The notes beneath the pieces are model-generated. The model made no database searches and was not told where the DNA came from. It worked only from the letters and a program-made list of their open reading frames with translations. From positions 62,001 through 126,000 of the forward strand of contig JAETPU010000006.1 in the NCBI GenBank assembly GCA_021771035.1: a stretch of DNA of 64,000 nucleotides, in the 5' to 3' direction. Below, in pieces: positions 25,587-36,616 of this stretch (position 1 is its first letter; the number at the start of each line of letters is the position of its first letter). The DNA is from Marvinbryantia formatexigens. GTDB lineage: Bacteria > Bacillota > Clostridia > Oscillospirales > Ruminococcaceae. Made by a program: the position numbers and the translations under genes.

Positions 25587-26873
25587 TTACTCAAGGAATC
25601 CCTTGTAATGACGCATCATCATCTGGGATTCCAACTGTCTGGTGGTATCCAGCGCGACACCCACTACGATGATGATGGATGTACCACCCAGCGCAATGCT
25701 CATGCCGGTCAGCTGGCCCACCACGATGGGCAGAACAGCGATGATACCCAGGAAAATCGCGCCTACAAGCGTTACTCTTGCAATCACCTTGGAGATATAA
25801 TCCGTGGTGGGCTTGCCGGGACGGATACCGGGAATCGCACCGTTATTCTTTCTCAAGTTATTGGACATCTCCAGCGGATTATACTGAATGGCCACATAAA
25901 AGTAGTTGAACAGGATAATCAGCAGGAAATACAGAATTGCATAGATCCAGCTGTTGTACCCCAGAGCCCCTAAAATCTTACCCCAGATGGAGGAAGCGTC
26001 CGGATCCACAAAGCCCTGGATGAGCCCTGGAATGGAGAGGATGGAGCTGGCGAAGATGACGGGCATAACGCCGGACATATTCACCTTAACCGGGATATAG
26101 CTGTTCTGACCGCCGTACATCTTGCGCCCTACCACACGCTTGGCGTACTGGATGGGAACGCGGCGCTCAGCATTGGTCATCACGATGATAAACGCAATCA
26201 GGAAGATAAAGAGAATTGCCACCAGCGGCACCAGGAAATAATACTTGGTTCCCAGCTGGAGATAGGCCCACATCTTCTGAATGACGCCCGGGGCCCGGGA
26301 AAGAATACCCGCGAACAGGATCATCGAAATGCCGTTTCCAATTCCATGGTCGTCAATCTGCTCGCCCAGCCATACAATCAGGCAGGCGCCCGCCACAAAC
26401 ATGGAGATGATGACGATGGCGGAGAACACACCGGAGAACCCACTGGTATAGCTGACCGCACCCAGGTTTTTCAGCAGGATGTAGTAGGCAAACGCCTGAA
26501 TCAGCGCCAATGCAACCGTGGTATACCGGGTGATCTTATTCAGCTTCTTGCGGCCGTCGGCTCCCTCCTTGGAAAGGCGCTCTAACGCGGGGATGGCTAC
26601 CGCCAAAAGCTGAATGACGATTGAAGAGGTAATGTACGGGGTAATGGACATCGCAAAGATAGTCGCATTGGCAAACGCGCCGCCCGACATTACATCCACA
26701 AAGCCCAGCAGGTTTTGCCCGGAGCTGAGCATACTGCGCAGGGCAGCGGGATCCAAAAATGGAACCGGAATTGCCACCGCGCCGATACGGAAGATAATGA
26801 GGATGAGCATGGTATACAGGACCTTCTTGCGAATATCCGGTACGCTCCACGCATTCTTCAAGGTCTGAAGCAA
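25587..26873 (-). CDS. secY: Preprotein translocase subunit SecY
   Basis: The central channel of the Sec machinery in the plasma membrane. 428 residues, ten predicted transmembrane helices, with the plug region after helix 1 and conserved MSITPYITSSIVIQLL and GIRPGKPTTDYISKVI. The start is TTG at 26873, directly after the rplO stop codon with no spacer; GAGGTGA inside rplO serves as RBS, which implies coupling. Confidence 0.97.
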   Translation of the reverse strand: MLQTLKNAWSVPDIRKKVLYTMLILIIFRIGAVAIPVPFLDPAALRSMLSSGQNLLGFVDVMSGGAFANATIFAMSITPYITSSIVIQLLAVAIPALERLSKEGADGRKKLNKITRYTTVALALIQAFAYYILLKNLGAVSYTSGFSGVFSAIVIISMFVAGACLIVWLGEQIDDHGIGNGISMILFAGILSRAPGVIQKMWAYLQLGTKYYFLVPLVAILFIFLIAFIIVMTNAERRVPIQYAKRVVGRKMYGGQNSYIPVKVNMSGVMPVIFASSILSIPGLIQGFVDPDASSIWGKILGALGYNSWIYAILYFLLIILFNYFYVAIQYNPLEMSNNLRKNNGAIPGIRPGKPTTDYISKVIARVTLVGAIFLGIIAVLPIVVGQLTGMSIALGGTSIIIVVGVALDTTRQLESQMMMRHYKGFLE

Positions 26874-27314
26874 TTAGATCACCTCGGCCTTTCCGCCTGC
26901 CTCCTCGATTTTCTGCTTTGCAGATTTGGAAAATGCAGCCACGTTAACAGTCAGTTTCTTGGTTAAATCTCCGTTGCCCAGAACTTTAATTCCATCAAGA
27001 GTTTTCTTAATCATGCCTGCTTCTACCAGTGCCTTTTCGTCTACAACAGCGCCGTCCTCAAAACGGTTCAGCTCGCCAACATTCACAGTTGCATAGTGAG
27101 TCGCAAAAATGTTGACAAAGCCTCTCTTCGGGACACGTCTCATCAAAGGCATCTGTCCGCCCTCAAAGCCCGGTCTTACACCGCCGCCGGAACGGGCATT
27201 CTGGCCCTTGTGGCCCTTGCCAGCTGTTTTACCGCTTCCGGATCCATTTCCGCGTCCCACACGGAACGCCTTTTTATTGGAACCCGGTACCGGAGAAAGT
27301 TCATGCAGTTTCAT
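26874..27314 (-). CDS. rplO: Ribosomal protein L15
   Basis: A late-assembly 50S protein, 146 residues. The N-terminal tail [20 protein letters not shown] and the glycine-rich [19 protein letters not shown] are typical. The ATG at 27314 is preferred over the reading from 27326. Its stop codon touches the secY TTG. Confidence 0.96.
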   Translation of the reverse strand: MKLHELSPVPGSNKKAFRVGRGNGSGSGKTAGKGHKGQNARSGGGVRPGFEGGQMPLMRRVPKRGFVNIFATHYATVNVGELNRFEDGAVVDEKALVEAGMIKKTLDGIKVLGNGDLTKKLTVNVAAFSKSAKQKIEEAGGKAEVI

Positions 27315-27334
27315 TTCGGATCGCACCTCCTTGC

Positions 27335-27514
27335 TTACGCTTCGGTTACCTCGACGAGGTGAGAAATCTTTGCGATTTTGCCCTGTGTTGCGGCGTTGTC
27401 AGGCTGTACAACCTCTACGCCGATTTTACGAAGGCCAAGAGAATGAGCGGTGGCAATTTGGGCCTGTTTTCTGCCTACCAGGCTTTTAACGAGCTTGATC
27501 TTTACATTCGCCAT
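27335..27514 (-). CDS. rpmD: Ribosomal protein L30
   Basis: A 59-residue protein read on the minus strand between rpsE and rplO. It starts [20 protein letters not shown] and continues with the [13 protein letters not shown] ferredoxin-like motif. Length and position match bacterial L30. Confidence 0.95.
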   Translation of the reverse strand: MANVKIKLVKSLVGRKQAQIATAHSLGLRKIGVEVVQPDNAATQGKIAKISHLVEVTEA

Positions 27515-27527
27515 AACTCAAATCCTC

Positions 27528-28028
27528 CTATCCTAAAATTTCCTGAACGGATTTTCCGCGAATCGCAGCAACCTCTTCCACATTTCTCAGAGAAGACAGT
27601 CCGTTGATGGTCGCGTTGACCACATTGCAGGGATTGTTGGAGCGCAGGCTCTTGGTACGAACGTCCTTAATGCCGGCAACTTCCAAAACGTCACGCACCG
27701 GGCCGCCGGCGATAACACCGGTACCAGCAGGAGCCGGCTTCATCAGCACACGGCCAGCGCCAAAGACGCCAATAACCTCGTGCGGAATGGTGGTTCCCTT
27801 CAGTGCAATTTTTCTCAGGTTCTTCTTTGCGTCCTCAATTCCCTTGCGGATAGCGTCAGGAACCTCGGAAGCCTTACCAAGACCAAAACCGACGATGCCG
27901 TTGCCGTCGCCGACGACAACCAGAGCTGCGAATTTGAAAATCCGGCCGCCCTTAACCGTCTTGGAAACACGGTTGATGGCAACAACTCTCTCGGCTAAAT
28001 CCAGTGTTGTAGCGTCAATTCTTGCCAA
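27528..28028 (-). CDS. rpsE: Ribosomal protein S5
   Basis: A 30S protein important for decoding accuracy. 166 residues: an N-terminal dsRNA-binding-like domain ([17 protein letters not shown], then [20 protein letters not shown]) and a C-terminal [20 protein letters not shown] domain. It lies 15 bp after rplR. Confidence 0.97.
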   Translation of the reverse strand: MARIDATTLDLAERVVAINRVSKTVKGGRIFKFAALVVVGDGNGIVGFGLGKASEVPDAIRKGIEDAKKNLRKIALKGTTIPHEVIGVFGAGRVLMKPAPAGTGVIAGGPVRDVLEVAGIKDVRTKSLRSNNPCNVVNATINGLSSLRNVEEVAAIRGKSVQEILG

Positions 28029-28043
28029 AACTATCCCTCCCTG

Positions 28044-28403
28044 TTAGAATTTGAGGCCGCCCTCGCGTGCGCCCTCGGCCAGCTCTTTGACACGGCCGTG
28101 ATAAATGTAGCCGCTGCGGTCGAAGACAACGGTCTCGAGGCCCTTTTCCAGAGCTCTCTTCGCCAGGGTTTCGCCAACCTTGCGAGCTGCTTCTTTATTT
28201 CCGCCAAATCCTTCGAACTCTTTGTCCATAGAAGATGCTGCAGCAAGCGTAACACCATTCACATCATCGATGAGCTGCGCGTAGATGTGTTTAGCGGAGC
28301 GGAATACATTCAGGCGCGGACAAGTCGCTGTGCCGCTGATTTTAGCACGAACTCTTGCGTGTCTTTTAAGCCTTGCTTTATTGCTGTCTGGCTTATTCAC
28401 CAT
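28044..28403 (-). CDS. rplR: Ribosomal protein L18
   Basis: Binds 5S rRNA in the central protuberance. 119 residues with [34 protein letters not shown] and the C-terminal [24 protein letters not shown]. Confidence 0.97.
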   Translation of the reverse strand: MVNKPDSNKARLKRHARVRAKISGTATCPRLNVFRSAKHIYAQLIDDVNGVTLAAASSMDKEFEGFGGNKEAARKVGETLAKRALEKGLETVVFDRSGYIYHGRVKELAEGAREGGLKF

Positions 28404-28422
28404 GGTCTGTTCACTCCTTTAC

Positions 28423-28974
28423 TTACTTCTTCTTGCCGCCTTTACCAGCTTTGCCTTCCTTGCGGATAATCACTTCGTCCACATACTTGATTCCCTTGCC
28501 CTTATACGGCTCCGGCGGACGCTTCTCACGGATTTCAGCCGCGAACTGTCCAACCTTCTGCTTGTCGGCGCCGTGAACAATAATCTTGTTCGGTGCGGGA
28601 ACCTCGATCTGGATTCCATCAATCTCTTCTACAAAGACCTGGTGAGAAAATCCCAGGTTCATGACCAGCTGTTTGCCCTGCTTGGCAACACGGTAACCAA
28701 CACCATTGACCTCCAGCTCCTTTTTGAAGCCGTTGGAAACGCCTTCAACCATGTTGCTGACGAGGGTTCTGGTCAGTCCGTGCAGGCTCTTGTGTTCTTT
28801 GGATTCGGAAGGACGGGTGACAATGATTTCATTGTTCTCCACCTTAATGCCCATCTCCTCGCGGAAACTCTGCTCCAGGGAGCCCTTGGGACCCTTCACA
28901 AATACCTTGGAACCGTCAACCTTAACCTCAACACCGTTTGGTATTGCAATTGGCTTTCTACCGATACGAGACAT
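28423..28974 (-). CDS. rplF: Ribosomal protein L6
   Basis: A 50S protein near the factor-binding site. 183 residues in two repeated alpha/beta domains; the second carries [18 protein letters not shown] and the C-terminal signature [14 protein letters not shown]. The Lys-rich end KAGKGGKKK is usual. Confidence 0.97.
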   Translation of the reverse strand: MSRIGRKPIAIPNGVEVKVDGSKVFVKGPKGSLEQSFREEMGIKVENNEIIVTRPSESKEHKSLHGLTRTLVSNMVEGVSNGFKKELEVNGVGYRVAKQGKQLVMNLGFSHQVFVEEIDGIQIEVPAPNKIIVHGADKQKVGQFAAEIREKRPPEPYKGKGIKYVDEVIIRKEGKAGKGGKKK

Positions 28975-28988
28975 TCAAATGCACCCCC

Positions 28989-29387
28989 TTACCAAACGAA
29001 TGCGAGGATTTCGCCGCCGACATTCTCTTTGCGAGCCTGTCTGTCGGTCATAATGCCCTTGGATGTGGAGACAATGGCGATGCCAAGCCCCTTCATAACC
29101 TTCGGCATATCCTCACAGTTAGAATAGATCCGCAGGCCCGGTTTGGAAACTCTGCGCAATCCTGTGATCACTTGCGATTTATTCTGGCCGTATTTCAGTG
29201 TAATACGGATAACACCTTGCTTTCCATCTTCCAGTACCTGAAAAGCCTTGATGTATCCCTCATCCAGGAGAATCTGAGCAATTGCCTTCTTCAAATTGGA
29301 TGCGGGGACATCCACGGTATCATGTTTCGCGGAGTTCGCGTTACGGATCCGTGTCAGCATATCAGCGATGGTATCAGTGATGTGCAT
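28989..29387 (-). CDS. rpsH: Ribosomal protein S8
   Basis: A primary 16S rRNA binder. 132 residues with [20 protein letters not shown] and the C-terminal [31 protein letters not shown] (read in part), matching bacterial S8 length. Confidence 0.97.
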   Translation of the reverse strand: MHITDTIADMLTRIRNANSAKHDTVDVPASNLKKAIAQILLDEGYIKAFQVLEDGKQGVIRITLKYGQNKSQVITGLRRVSKPGLRIYSNCEDMPKVMKGLGIAIVSTSKGIMTDRQARKENVGGEILAFVW

Positions 29388-29410
29388 ACCGTCAACCTCC
29401 TTTGCGCTAT

Positions 29411-29596
29411 TTACCAGCTAGCCTTCTTCACACCCGGGATCTGTCCTTTGTAAGCCAGTTCCCTGAAGCAGATACGGCAAATGCCGAATTTGCGAAGATA
29501 AGCATGTGGTCTGCCGCAGATTTTGCAGCGATTGTAAGCTCTGGAAGAGAACTTCGGCGCACGCTGCTGCTTCGCGATCATTGACTTTTTAGCCAC
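29411..29596 (-). CDS. rpsZ: Ribosomal protein S14, zinc type
   Basis: The short zinc-binding form, 61 residues. Two CxxC pairs ([13 protein letters not shown] and [11 protein letters not shown]) bind zinc; the longer cysteine-free type is not present here. It follows rplE by 15 bp. Confidence 0.96.
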   Translation of the reverse strand: MAKKSMIAKQQRAPKFSSRAYNRCKICGRPHAYLRKFGICRICFRELAYKGQIPGVKKASW

Positions 29597-29611
29597 CCTA
29601 GAAAACCTCCC

Positions 29612-30151
29612 TTACTTCGCAAACGGTGCGCCCATGAGAGTTAACAGCTCACGAGCTTCCTCGTCTGTCTTCGCGGTCGTTACGAATGCGATATCCATGC
29701 CGCGGACTTTGTCGATCTTATCGTAATCGATCTCCGGGAAAATCAGCTGCTCCTTGAGGCCCATGCTGAAGTTTCCACGTCCGTCGAATCCATTTCCGTT
29801 GATTCCTCTGAAGTCACGAACCCGGGGCAGCGCCACGTTGAAGAGTCTGTCCACGAATTCATACATCTGGTCCGCACGCAGAGTCACCTTTGCGCCGATC
29901 ACCATGCCCTCACGGAGCTTGAAGTTTGCAACAGATTTCTTTGCTTTGCACGCAACCGGCTTCTGGCCGGTAATCTTGGCCAAATCGCCCATGATAGCAT
30001 CAATCATTTTCTGATTGTCACGTGCTTCGCCGCAGCCTACATTGATGACGACTTTCTCAAGCTTAGGAATCTGCATGACGCTTTTGTAGCTGAACTTCTT
30101 CATGAGAGCCGGAGCTACTTCATTGGTATACAAGTCTTTAAGTCTTGCCAT
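29612..30151 (-). CDS. rplE: Ribosomal protein L5
   Basis: Binds 5S rRNA and contacts S13. 179 residues starting [20 protein letters not shown], with [17 protein letters not shown] and [21 protein letters not shown] (read in part). Confidence 0.97.
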   Translation of the reverse strand: MARLKDLYTNEVAPALMKKFSYKSVMQIPKLEKVVINVGCGEARDNQKMIDAIMGDLAKITGQKPVACKAKKSVANFKLREGMVIGAKVTLRADQMYEFVDRLFNVALPRVRDFRGINGNGFDGRGNFSMGLKEQLIFPEIDYDKIDKVRGMDIAFVTTAKTDEEARELLTLMGAPFAK

Positions 30152-30167
30152 GTCCTTTCCTCCTTAC

Positions 30168-30491
30168 TTAGAATGTCTCTTTGCAGTCCGCGTTTTTACA
30201 AATACGCTCTTTGCTGCCGTCGTTGAGAATTTTATGTGCAAGTCTGGTGGGCTTGCCGCACTTCGGGCAAACCAGCATCACCTTGCTGGCGTAAAGAGGA
30301 GCCTCCGCCTGAATCAGTCCGCCGGCCTCGCCCATCTTCTTGGGTTTCACATGCTTGGTAATCATGTTGCAGCCCTCGACAATGATCTTGCCCTCACGCG
30401 GGCTGACTTCCAGCACCTGTCCCTTTTTGCCCTTGTCCTTTCCGGACAAAATGACGACCGTGTCGCCCTTTTTCACATGGACCTTATTCAT
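30168..30491 (-). CDS. rplX: Ribosomal protein L24
   Basis: A 50S assembly initiator, 107 residues. KOW motif at the start ([21 protein letters not shown]). The C-terminal part has [14 protein letters not shown] and a later ICKNADC, a possible zinc-binding set seen in many Firmicute L24 proteins. The ATG at 30491 fits the family start; a longer reading to 30506 overlaps the RBS. Confidence 0.95.
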   Translation of the reverse strand: MNKVHVKKGDTVVILSGKDKGKKGQVLEVSPREGKIIVEGCNMITKHVKPKKMGEAGGLIQAEAPLYASKVMLVCPKCGKPTRLAHKILNDGSKERICKNADCKETF

Positions 30492-30505
30492 CAGAGCACC
30501 TCCCA

Positions 30506-30874
30506 TTAGAGAACCTCAGGGGCGAGGCTTAAAATCTTGAGGTAATCCTTATCGCGGAGTTCCCTCGCCACTGGGCCAAAAATACGAGTGCCCCTCGGGT
30601 TTTTATCATCTCTTATAATTACGGCTGCATTCTCGTCGAAACGAATGTAAGTGCCATCCTCCCGGCGGACACCCTTCGCGGACCGAACGATAACAGCCTT
30701 GACAACGTCACCTTTTTTAACAACGCCGCCTGGTGCCGCTTTTTTGACCGAAGCAACCACCACATCGCCAATGTTGGCATATCTTCTGCGGGAGCCGCCC
30801 AGCACACGAATGCACATAAGCTCCTTTGCACCGGTATTGTCGGCAACCTTAAGATAGGTCTGCATCTGTATCAC
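30506..30874 (-). CDS. rplN: Ribosomal protein L14
   Basis: A 50S protein that contacts S12 and 16S rRNA. 122 residues, with [40 protein letters not shown] and [25 protein letters not shown] (read in part), the full family pattern. Confidence 0.97.
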   Translation of the reverse strand: MIQMQTYLKVADNTGAKELMCIRVLGGSRRRYANIGDVVVASVKKAAPGGVVKKGDVVKAVIVRSAKGVRREDGTYIRFDENAAVIIRDDKNPRGTRIFGPVARELRDKDYLKILSLAPEVL

Positions 30875-30922
30875 AGCTGCGTTCCTCCTTCCGATTAGAC
30901 TAAATCTAAACTCTCGTTAAAA

Positions 30923-31180
30923 TTATTTCGCCTTCTCGATGACCTGGACGAGTCTCCATCTCTTATCTTTGGAGAGGGGACGGGTCTCCATCACCAGTAC
31001 CTTGTCGCCGATTCTGCATGTGTTGTTCTCATCATGAGCCTTCAGCTTGTAGGTGCGTTTAATAATTTTCTTGTAAAGGGGATGTTTCACGTTGTCCTGG
31101 ATGGCCACAACAATCGTCTTGTCCATCTTATCGCTGACAACCTTGCCGACCCTGGTTTTTCTGAGATTTCTTTCACTCAC
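30923..31180 (-). CDS. rpsQ: Ribosomal protein S17
   Basis: A primary 16S binder with an OB fold. 85 residues: [38 protein letters not shown] and [20 protein letters not shown]. Confidence 0.97.
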   Translation of the reverse strand: MSERNLRKTRVGKVVSDKMDKTIVVAIQDNVKHPLYKKIIKRTYKLKAHDENNTCRIGDKVLVMETRPLSKDKRWRLVQVIEKAK

Positions 31181-31202
31181 AGCCTAAATCCTCCCTTCAA
31201 AA

Positions 31203-31403
31203 TTACTGAACGTTCTTCAGTTCACGCTCGCGGATCACCGTTTTAATGCGGGCGATATCCTTTTTAACCGCGTTGATCCGCATGGGATTCTCAAGCTGAT
31301 TTATCGCGTGCTGGAAGCGCAGGTTGAAAAGCTCGGCTTTGAGGCTCGCAAGCTTTTCATTCAGCTCAGCAGCAGAAAACTCTTTGATCTCAACAGCCTT
31401 CAT
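31203..31403 (-). CDS. rpmC: Ribosomal protein L29
   Basis: A two-helix protein at the peptide exit, 66 residues: [20 protein letters not shown] then [21 protein letters not shown] (read in part). Its start overlaps the rplP stop by one base, so translation is coupled. Confidence 0.96.
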   Translation of the reverse strand: MKAVEIKEFSAAELNEKLASLKAELFNLRFQHAINQLENPMRINAVKKDIARIKTVIRERELKNVQ

Positions 31404-31828
31404 TACTCTTCACTCCCCTTATCTTCCTTGGCGACGAATTTACACTTAATCGGAAGTTTGTAGGAAGCGAGCCTCATAGCCTCGCGGGCCAGCTCCTCCG
31501 AAACGCCGCCGATTTCAAACATAACTCTTCCCGGTTTGACAACCGCCACCCAGTACTCAGGAGAACCTTTACCGGAACCCATTCGGGTCTCAGCCGGTTT
31601 TTCGGTAATCGGCTTATCCGGGAAAATTTTAATCCAAACCTGTCCGCCACGCTTAATGTAACGGGTCATGGCAATACGGGCAGCCTCAATCTGGTTGGAT
31701 GTAATCCAAGCAGGCTCCAGGGCCTGCAGGCCGAAATCACCATGGGAAACAAAGTTTCCTCTGGTAGCTGTGCCCTTCATTCTTCCTCTGTGTACTCTGC
31801 GGTACTTAACTCTCTTAGGCAGAAGCAT
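31403..31828 (-). CDS. rplP: Ribosomal protein L16
   Basis: Organises the A site of the 50S subunit. 141 residues starting [19 protein letters not shown], with [20 protein letters not shown] and [20 protein letters not shown]. Its start overlaps the rpsC stop by one base. Confidence 0.97.
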   Translation of the reverse strand: MLLPKRVKYRRVHRGRMKGTATRGNFVSHGDFGLQALEPAWITSNQIEAARIAMTRYIKRGGQVWIKIFPDKPITEKPAETRMGSGKGSPEYWVAVVKPGRVMFEIGGVSEELAREAMRLASYKLPIKCKFVAKEDKGSEE

Positions 31829-32514
31829 TATTTCTTGCCTCCTTCCTGACGAGGTTGTTTCTTGACTTCCTGCAGAACGTCACCGGCATAGATCCAAACC
31901 TTAACGCCAATTCTGCCGTAGGTTGTGGCGGCCTCAGCGAAGCCGTAGTCGATGTCAGCTCTCAGGGTCTGCAGCGGGATGGTTCCCTCATGATAATGCT
32001 CGGTACGGGCAATATCAGCACCGCCCAGACGTCCGGAAACGCAGGTTTTGATACCTCTTGCTCCCAGTCTCATCGCGCGGCCGATAGCCTGCTTCATGGC
32101 GCGGCGGAAGGAAATCCGGCGCTCCAGCTGAGCAGCGATGTTCTCAGCAACCAGCTGAGCATTCTTATCGGGCTGCTTAACCTCTACAATATTGATGAAA
32201 ACCTGAACGGGCTCTTTCTTGCCCCCATTGATCATAGCCTCGCACTGCTTGCGGAGCTTTTCAATTTCAGAACCGCCACGGCCGATAACCATGCCGGGTT
32301 TTGCACAGTGGATGTGGATTCTAACCTTCGTTGCGTCACGCTCAATCTCGATGCGCGGCACGCCGGCGGCGTACAAAGTCTTTTTAAGGAACTTGCGCAG
32401 CTTATAGTCCTCAACGAGGATATCGCCGAAAGCGTCGTCCTTAGCAAACCAGCGGGAATCCCAATCCTTAATGACACCCACCCTTAAGCCGTGTGGATTA
32501 ACTTTTTGTCCCAT
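31828..32514 (-). CDS. rpsC: Ribosomal protein S3
   Basis: Lines the mRNA entry tunnel. 228 residues: [20 protein letters not shown], a KH domain ([20 protein letters not shown]), and the C-terminal domain with [20 protein letters not shown] and [11 protein letters not shown]. Confidence 0.97.
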   Translation of the reverse strand: MGQKVNPHGLRVGVIKDWDSRWFAKDDAFGDILVEDYKLRKFLKKTLYAAGVPRIEIERDATKVRIHIHCAKPGMVIGRGGSEIEKLRKQCEAMINGGKKEPVQVFINIVEVKQPDKNAQLVAENIAAQLERRISFRRAMKQAIGRAMRLGARGIKTCVSGRLGGADIARTEHYHEGTIPLQTLRADIDYGFAEAATTYGRIGVKVWIYAGDVLQEVKKQPRQEGGKK

Positions 32515-32533
32515 AGTTTACCTCCTCTTCCAG

Positions 32534-32869
32534 CTATTCCTTTTCTTTCAGAACGAGGGTTACGTGAGATGTTCTTTTCAAAACATGATACGCACTTCCC
32601 TTTGCTCTCGGCCGGATTCTCTTCATAATCGGGCCCGGGCAAACAAAACACTCTGCCACATAGAGATTGTTCTTATCCATGTTGTGGTTGTTTTCCGCAT
32701 TCGCTACGGCCGATTTCAGGAGCTTCTCGAGCGGCTCACAAGCGGCCTTAGGAGTGTGCTTTAAGATCGCAGCCGCAATGTTCACCGGCTTATTCCGGAT
32801 CATATCCAGGACAATCTGGACCTTACGGGGTGCGATACGGGCATATTTGAGGTAAGCCCTTGCTTCCAT
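32534..32869 (-). CDS. rplV: Ribosomal protein L22
   Basis: Its long beta hairpin lines the exit tunnel. 111 residues, with [20 protein letters not shown] and the hairpin region [20 protein letters not shown]. No insertion or change typical of macrolide resistance is obvious. Confidence 0.97.
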   Translation of the reverse strand: MEARAYLKYARIAPRKVQIVLDMIRNKPVNIAAAILKHTPKAACEPLEKLLKSAVANAENNHNMDKNNLYVAECFVCPGPIMKRIRPRAKGSAYHVLKRTSHVTLVLKEKE

Positions 32870-32893
32870 TGGTAATCCTCCTTTCGGCCTTCA

Positions 32894-33175
32894 CTATTTA
32901 CCGTTGTTCGATTTTTTCGAACCTGCGTGGCCTCTAAATGTTCTGGTTGGAGCAAATTCTCCCAGCTTGTGTCCGACCATATCCTCGGTCACATAGACCG
33001 GAACGTGCTTGCGGCCGTCATGCACAGCAAAGGTATGTCCAACGAAATCGGGGAAAATGGTGGATGCACGGCTCCAGGTTTTGAGAACTTTCTTCTCGCC
33101 CGCAGCGTTCATCTCCTGAACTCTCTTCAGTAAAACCGGTTGTACGAAAGGTCCTTTTTTAACACTTCTACCCAT
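32894..33175 (-). CDS. rpsS: Ribosomal protein S19
   Basis: A 30S head protein, 93 residues: [39 protein letters not shown] and [16 protein letters not shown], the standard S19 sequence. Confidence 0.97.
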   Translation of the reverse strand: MGRSVKKGPFVQPVLLKRVQEMNAAGEKKVLKTWSRASTIFPDFVGHTFAVHDGRKHVPVYVTEDMVGHKLGEFAPTRTFRGHAGSKKSNNGK

Positions 33176-33201
33176 TTATCGTCTGCCTCCTTTCAAACCG
33201 C

Positions 33202-34035
33202 TTATCTTGCACCGCGACGTTTCACGATAAACTTGTCGGAGCGGTTATGGTGTTTTCTGGTCTTGTAACCCAGAGCCGGTTTACCCCAAGGAGTAACAGG
33301 TCCGGGACGTCCGACCGGAGATTTACCTTCACCACCGCCGTGGGGGTGGTCGCACGGGTTCATAACAGAACCGCGGACAGTCGGTCTCCAGCCCATGTGG
33401 CGTTTGCGGCCAGCTTTACCATAGGAAACATTCTCATGGTCAATGTTGCCGACCTGGCCGATAGTAGCCATGCACTTGTCGGCGACGTTTCTCAGCTCTC
33501 CGGAGGGCAGACGGATCATGGCGTAGCCATTTTCCTTCGCCATCAGCTGTGCCATAATGCCGGCGGCACGGGCCAGCTGAGCGCCCTTGCCGGGATACAG
33601 CTCAACGTTGTGGATAAAGGTACCAACCGGAATGTTGGTCAGGGGCAGTGCGTTGCCGGGCTTAATATCAGCATCCGGGCCGGACATAACGGTGTCTCCC
33701 ACCTTCAGTCCGTTGGGAGCGATGATATAGCGCTTCTCACCGTCCTCATACTGCAAAAGGGCAATATGAGCGGAACGGTTGGGGTCATATTCCAAAGTGG
33801 CGACCTGAGCCGGAATGCCGGCCTTGTCTCTCTTGAAATCAATGACACGGTACTTTTTACGGTTTCCACCGCCGCGGTGGCGGACGGTAATTCTTCCGGT
33901 GTTGTTGCGGCCGGAATTCTTCGATAAGCTCTCAAGAAGGCTCTTTTCAGGAGCCACCTTGGACAGTCCGGTATAGTCAGTGGTTGTCATCTGACGTCTG
34001 GCCGGGCTGGTCGGCTTAAAGGTTCTAATAGCCAT
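33202..34035 (-). CDS. rplB: Ribosomal protein L2
   Basis: Needed for subunit association and peptidyl transfer. 277 residues: [40 protein letters not shown], and the C-terminal [20 protein letters not shown], which carries the conserved His of the L2 signature. Confidence 0.98.
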   Translation of the reverse strand: MAIRTFKPTSPARRQMTTTDYTGLSKVAPEKSLLESLSKNSGRNNTGRITVRHRGGGNRKKYRVIDFKRDKAGIPAQVATLEYDPNRSAHIALLQYEDGEKRYIIAPNGLKVGDTVMSGPDADIKPGNALPLTNIPVGTFIHNVELYPGKGAQLARAAGIMAQLMAKENGYAMIRLPSGELRNVADKCMATIGQVGNIDHENVSYGKAGRKRHMGWRPTVRGSVMNPCDHPHGGGEGKSPVGRPGPVTPWGKPALGYKTRKHHNRSDKFIVKRRGAR

Positions 34036-34108
34036 TTCTGATTCACTCTCCTCATAAAAGCTTGTCGGGATTTATGAGTTATCCCATAGTTGGGGCGTAT
34101 TTCAAAGC

Positions 34109-34402
34109 TTACATCATGCTCTCAAAGAACTCGATGGTCTTGGAGTCCTCGGTCAGAGTCACAATCGCTTTTTTCCAGTCCGGTCTGTAGCCGGTGTGGA
34201 CGCCCATTCTCTTGGCCTGTCCCTTGCAGTTGATAGTGTTCACTTTTGCAACTTTAACGCCGAAAAGCTCCTCAACCGCTTTAGCGATCTCAATTTTATT
34301 CACATCGCGGGCTACCTGAAAGGTATATTTCTTCTCCGCGAGGCCGGCCATAGATGCCTCGGTAATGATGGGGCGGATAACGATATCGTGTGCCGTCTTC
34401 AT
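34109..34402 (-). CDS. rplW: Ribosomal protein L23
   Basis: Docking site at the tunnel exit for SRP and trigger factor. 97 residues with [20 protein letters not shown] and [20 protein letters not shown]. Its ATG overlaps the last base of the rplD stop (TAATG). Confidence 0.96.
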   Translation of the reverse strand: MKTAHDIVIRPIITEASMAGLAEKKYTFQVARDVNKIEIAKAVEELFGVKVAKVNTINCKGQAKRMGVHTGYRPDWKKAIVTLTEDSKTIEFFESMM

Positions 34403-35025
34403 TACGCATACACCTCCTCGAGCTTTGCAACCGCATCCTTCGCCACGATAAAGCTGTCGTAGTTGAGGATGTCGTAAACATTCAGGGTGTTGACCAAAGT
34501 TGTCTTCACGCCCGGGATGTTGGCTGCGCTGCGGATGATTTTCTCATCCACTTCCGGAAGGACAATCAGGGCCTTCTTCTGCGCGCCCAGAGCGCTGAGC
34601 ATACTGACGATGGTCTTGGTTTTAAACTCCTCGGTGGCAATCTTGTCGACAACAATCATGTTGTTGTCCAGCACCTTAGAGGAGAGCGCGGATTTCATTG
34701 CCAGTCTCTTCACCTTTTTGTTCAGAGAGTAGCTGTAATCCCGCGGCTTGGGTCCCAGGGCAATACCGCCGTGTCTCCACTGGGGAGCGCGGATAGAACC
34801 CTGTCTCGCATGGCCGGTGCCCTTCTGTCTCCAGGGCTTGCGGCCGCCGCCGCTGACCTCAGTTCTGGTCAAAGTGGACTGTGTACCCTGGCGCTGGTTG
34901 GCCAGATAGTTCACAACCGCCGCGTGCATGACAGGTGCATTCGGCGTTACACCGAAAATGGCATCGGAAAGGGTGACTTCTCCCACGTTTTTACCAGCCA
35001 TATCAAATACGGTAATATTCGGCAT
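34402..35025 (-). CDS. rplD: Ribosomal protein L4
   Basis: A tunnel protein, 207 residues. The long loop [20 protein letters not shown] followed by [20 protein letters not shown] is the conserved extension reaching into the tunnel. In E. coli L4 represses the S10 operon; whether this occurs here is unknown. Confidence 0.97.
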   Translation of the reverse strand: MPNITVFDMAGKNVGEVTLSDAIFGVTPNAPVMHAAVVNYLANQRQGTQSTLTRTEVSGGGRKPWRQKGTGHARQGSIRAPQWRHGGIALGPKPRDYSYSLNKKVKRLAMKSALSSKVLDNNMIVVDKIATEEFKTKTIVSMLSALGAQKKALIVLPEVDEKIIRSAANIPGVKTTLVNTLNVYDILNYDSFIVAKDAVAKLEEVYA

Positions 35026-35042
35026 TGTACTTCCTCCTTCCC

Positions 35043-35675
35043 TTACGCCTTTACGCTATCCGTAATGGTGATGATGCCCTTCTTCGGGCCCGGCACTGCG
35101 CCGCGGATAGCGATCAGATTATTTTCCACATCGATCTTCACGATGTCCAGGTTCTGAACAGTGACCTTCTCGGCGCCCAAATGGCCGGGCATGGTCTTGC
35201 CCTTCATGATTCTGGACGGGGTGCTGCAGGCGCCCATGGAGCCAGCCTGGCGGTGAACCGGTCCGGTACCGTGCGTCGATTTGAGCGAATGCCCGTTAAA
35301 ACGCTTGATGGTTCCGGCGAAGCCCTTACCTTTGCTGGTGCCGCTGACGTCTACCTTATCTCCAACGGAGAACACATCGGCTTTTACGATGTCCTTGACG
35401 TTCAGCCCGGAGCAATCGTCCAGACGGAACTCCTTGAGGGTTCTCTTGGCGGCAACGTCCGCCTTGGCAAAATGGCCCTTCTGGGGCTTGTTCAGGTTCT
35501 TGCCGGTTGTCTCTCCGAAACCGAGCTGCACGGCTTCATAGCCGTCGTTCTCGGTGGTTTTCTTCTGAACAACCACGCAGGGGCCTGCTTCAATGACCGT
35601 TACCGGTACCACATTGCCCTTCTCGTCAAAAATCTGGGTCATACCCACTTTTCTGCCGATGATACATTTCTGCAT
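35043..35675 (-). CDS. rplC: Ribosomal protein L3
   Basis: An early-assembly 50S protein, 210 residues: [40 protein letters not shown] and [20 protein letters not shown]. The ATG at 35675 follows GGAGGTAAAAAGGTT; a longer frame to 35720 runs through the RBS. Confidence 0.97.
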   Translation of the reverse strand: MQKCIIGRKVGMTQIFDEKGNVVPVTVIEAGPCVVVQKKTTENDGYEAVQLGFGETTGKNLNKPQKGHFAKADVAAKRTLKEFRLDDCSGLNVKDIVKADVFSVGDKVDVSGTSKGKGFAGTIKRFNGHSLKSTHGTGPVHRQAGSMGACSTPSRIMKGKTMPGHLGAEKVTVQNLDIVKIDVENNLIAIRGAVPGPKKGIITITDSVKA

Positions 35676-35743
35676 AACCTTTTTACCTCCTTCGGTTATT
35701 GGTTGGCAAGCTGCCAACATGACCTGCCGGACGAAATCTGTGA

Positions 35744-36055
35744 TTAGAGCTTAATCTCGATTTCAACGCCGGCGGGGAGCTCAAGACCTGTAAGAGCTTC
35801 CACAGTTTTGTTGGAAGGTCTTAAAATGTCGATGAGTCTTTTGTGGGTTCTCATCTCAAACTGCTCACGGCTGTCCTTGTACTTGTGCACAGCACGCAGA
35901 ATTGTGACAACCTCTTTGTCGGTGGGCAGCGGGATAGGACCGGAAACCTTTGCGCCGGTACGGGACGCGGTCTCCACGATCTTCTCTGCTGCTGCATCGA
36001 TCAGCTGGTGGTCATAGCTCTTCAGTCTGATTCTGATTTTCTCCTTGACTGCCAC
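35744..36055 (-). CDS. rpsJ: Ribosomal protein S10
   Basis: First gene of the cluster; a 30S protein that also takes part in antitermination as NusE. 103 residues beginning [20 protein letters not shown]. The start is GTG at 36055, nine bases after GGAGG; upstream in-frame residues are not part of S10. The C-terminus [16 protein letters not shown] is complete. Confidence 0.96.
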   Translation of the reverse strand: MAVKEKIRIRLKSYDHQLIDAAAEKIVETASRTGAKVSGPIPLPTDKEVVTILRAVHKYKDSREQFEMRTHKRLIDILRPSNKTVEALTGLELPAGVEIEIKL

Positions 36056-36146
36056 CTTACATCGCCTCCTTGAAGTAATTAGCTTGGGACGACGAATCAA
36101 AAAACTGAACACCGAGCCGTGTGTTCCGAGCTCGGACATTGAAAAA

Positions 36147-36181
36147 CCGGATCAACCCCACAAAAGCGAAGTTTAATCCGG
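36147..36181 (-). promoter_or_regulatory. Hairpin in the S10 operon leader
   Basis: CCGGAT, C and AAC pair with GTT and ATCCGG across a roughly 14-nt loop in the 300-nt leader of rpsJ. A CCGAGCTCGG palindrome lies beside it. They may be part of an autoregulatory structure; no known class was recognised. Confidence 0.35.
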
Positions 36182-36362
36182 ACAGTAGCGCCTGAGCGCC
36201 ATTCAGCCAAGCACCGCCTTGCCTTTCGGCATCAAGCCGCACTTTACTCAGTCAGTATTTCTGTCGCCCGGTTTAAAATCGGACATACTCGGCGAAAATT
36301 ACCTGCCACACGGGGCAGCAACCTCTCGCTTCATCGCATATCTTGTGCAGTCACGCTTAATT

Positions 36363-36391
36363 ATAATACTACAAAACGCCCCGCCTTGCAA
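36363..36391 (-). promoter_or_regulatory. Promoter of the ribosomal cluster
   Basis: On the minus strand TTGCAA and TATTAT are separated by 17 bp, about 310 bp before the rpsJ start. Neighbouring TATAAT could shift the -10 box. Confidence 0.55.
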
Positions 36392-36513
36392 GGATTTTTT
36401 CAAAAAACGAACCGGTTTTCCGAACTTTTTGCATTTTCTCCCTTTTCGTCATAACACCAGGATTTTATTGTGTATTTTTGTTTGTTTTGCCCTGTCGCTG
36501 CTCCTGGGGTTCA

Positions 36514-36522
36514 TGTTACAAT
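36514..36522 (+). promoter_or_regulatory. Extended -10 promoter of the small membrane protein/NUDIX unit
   Basis: TGTTACAAT has an extended -10 (TGn plus TACAAT) about 95 bp before the gene; the -35 region is poor. Confidence 0.4.
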
Positions 36523-36616
36523 AGACTTATAGGCGGCTCTGAACCCAGATGCGGGCCCGCTTGTGCCGAAATTCACAGCAACGCTTGCCGTAAGGCAGAA
36601 AAGGATGTGACCAGTT

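Noticed and set aside
36057-36242. A 61-codon frame in the rpsJ leader
   Set aside because: Overlaps the structured leader, has no good RBS and ends just before S10; could be a leader peptide but nothing supports it.
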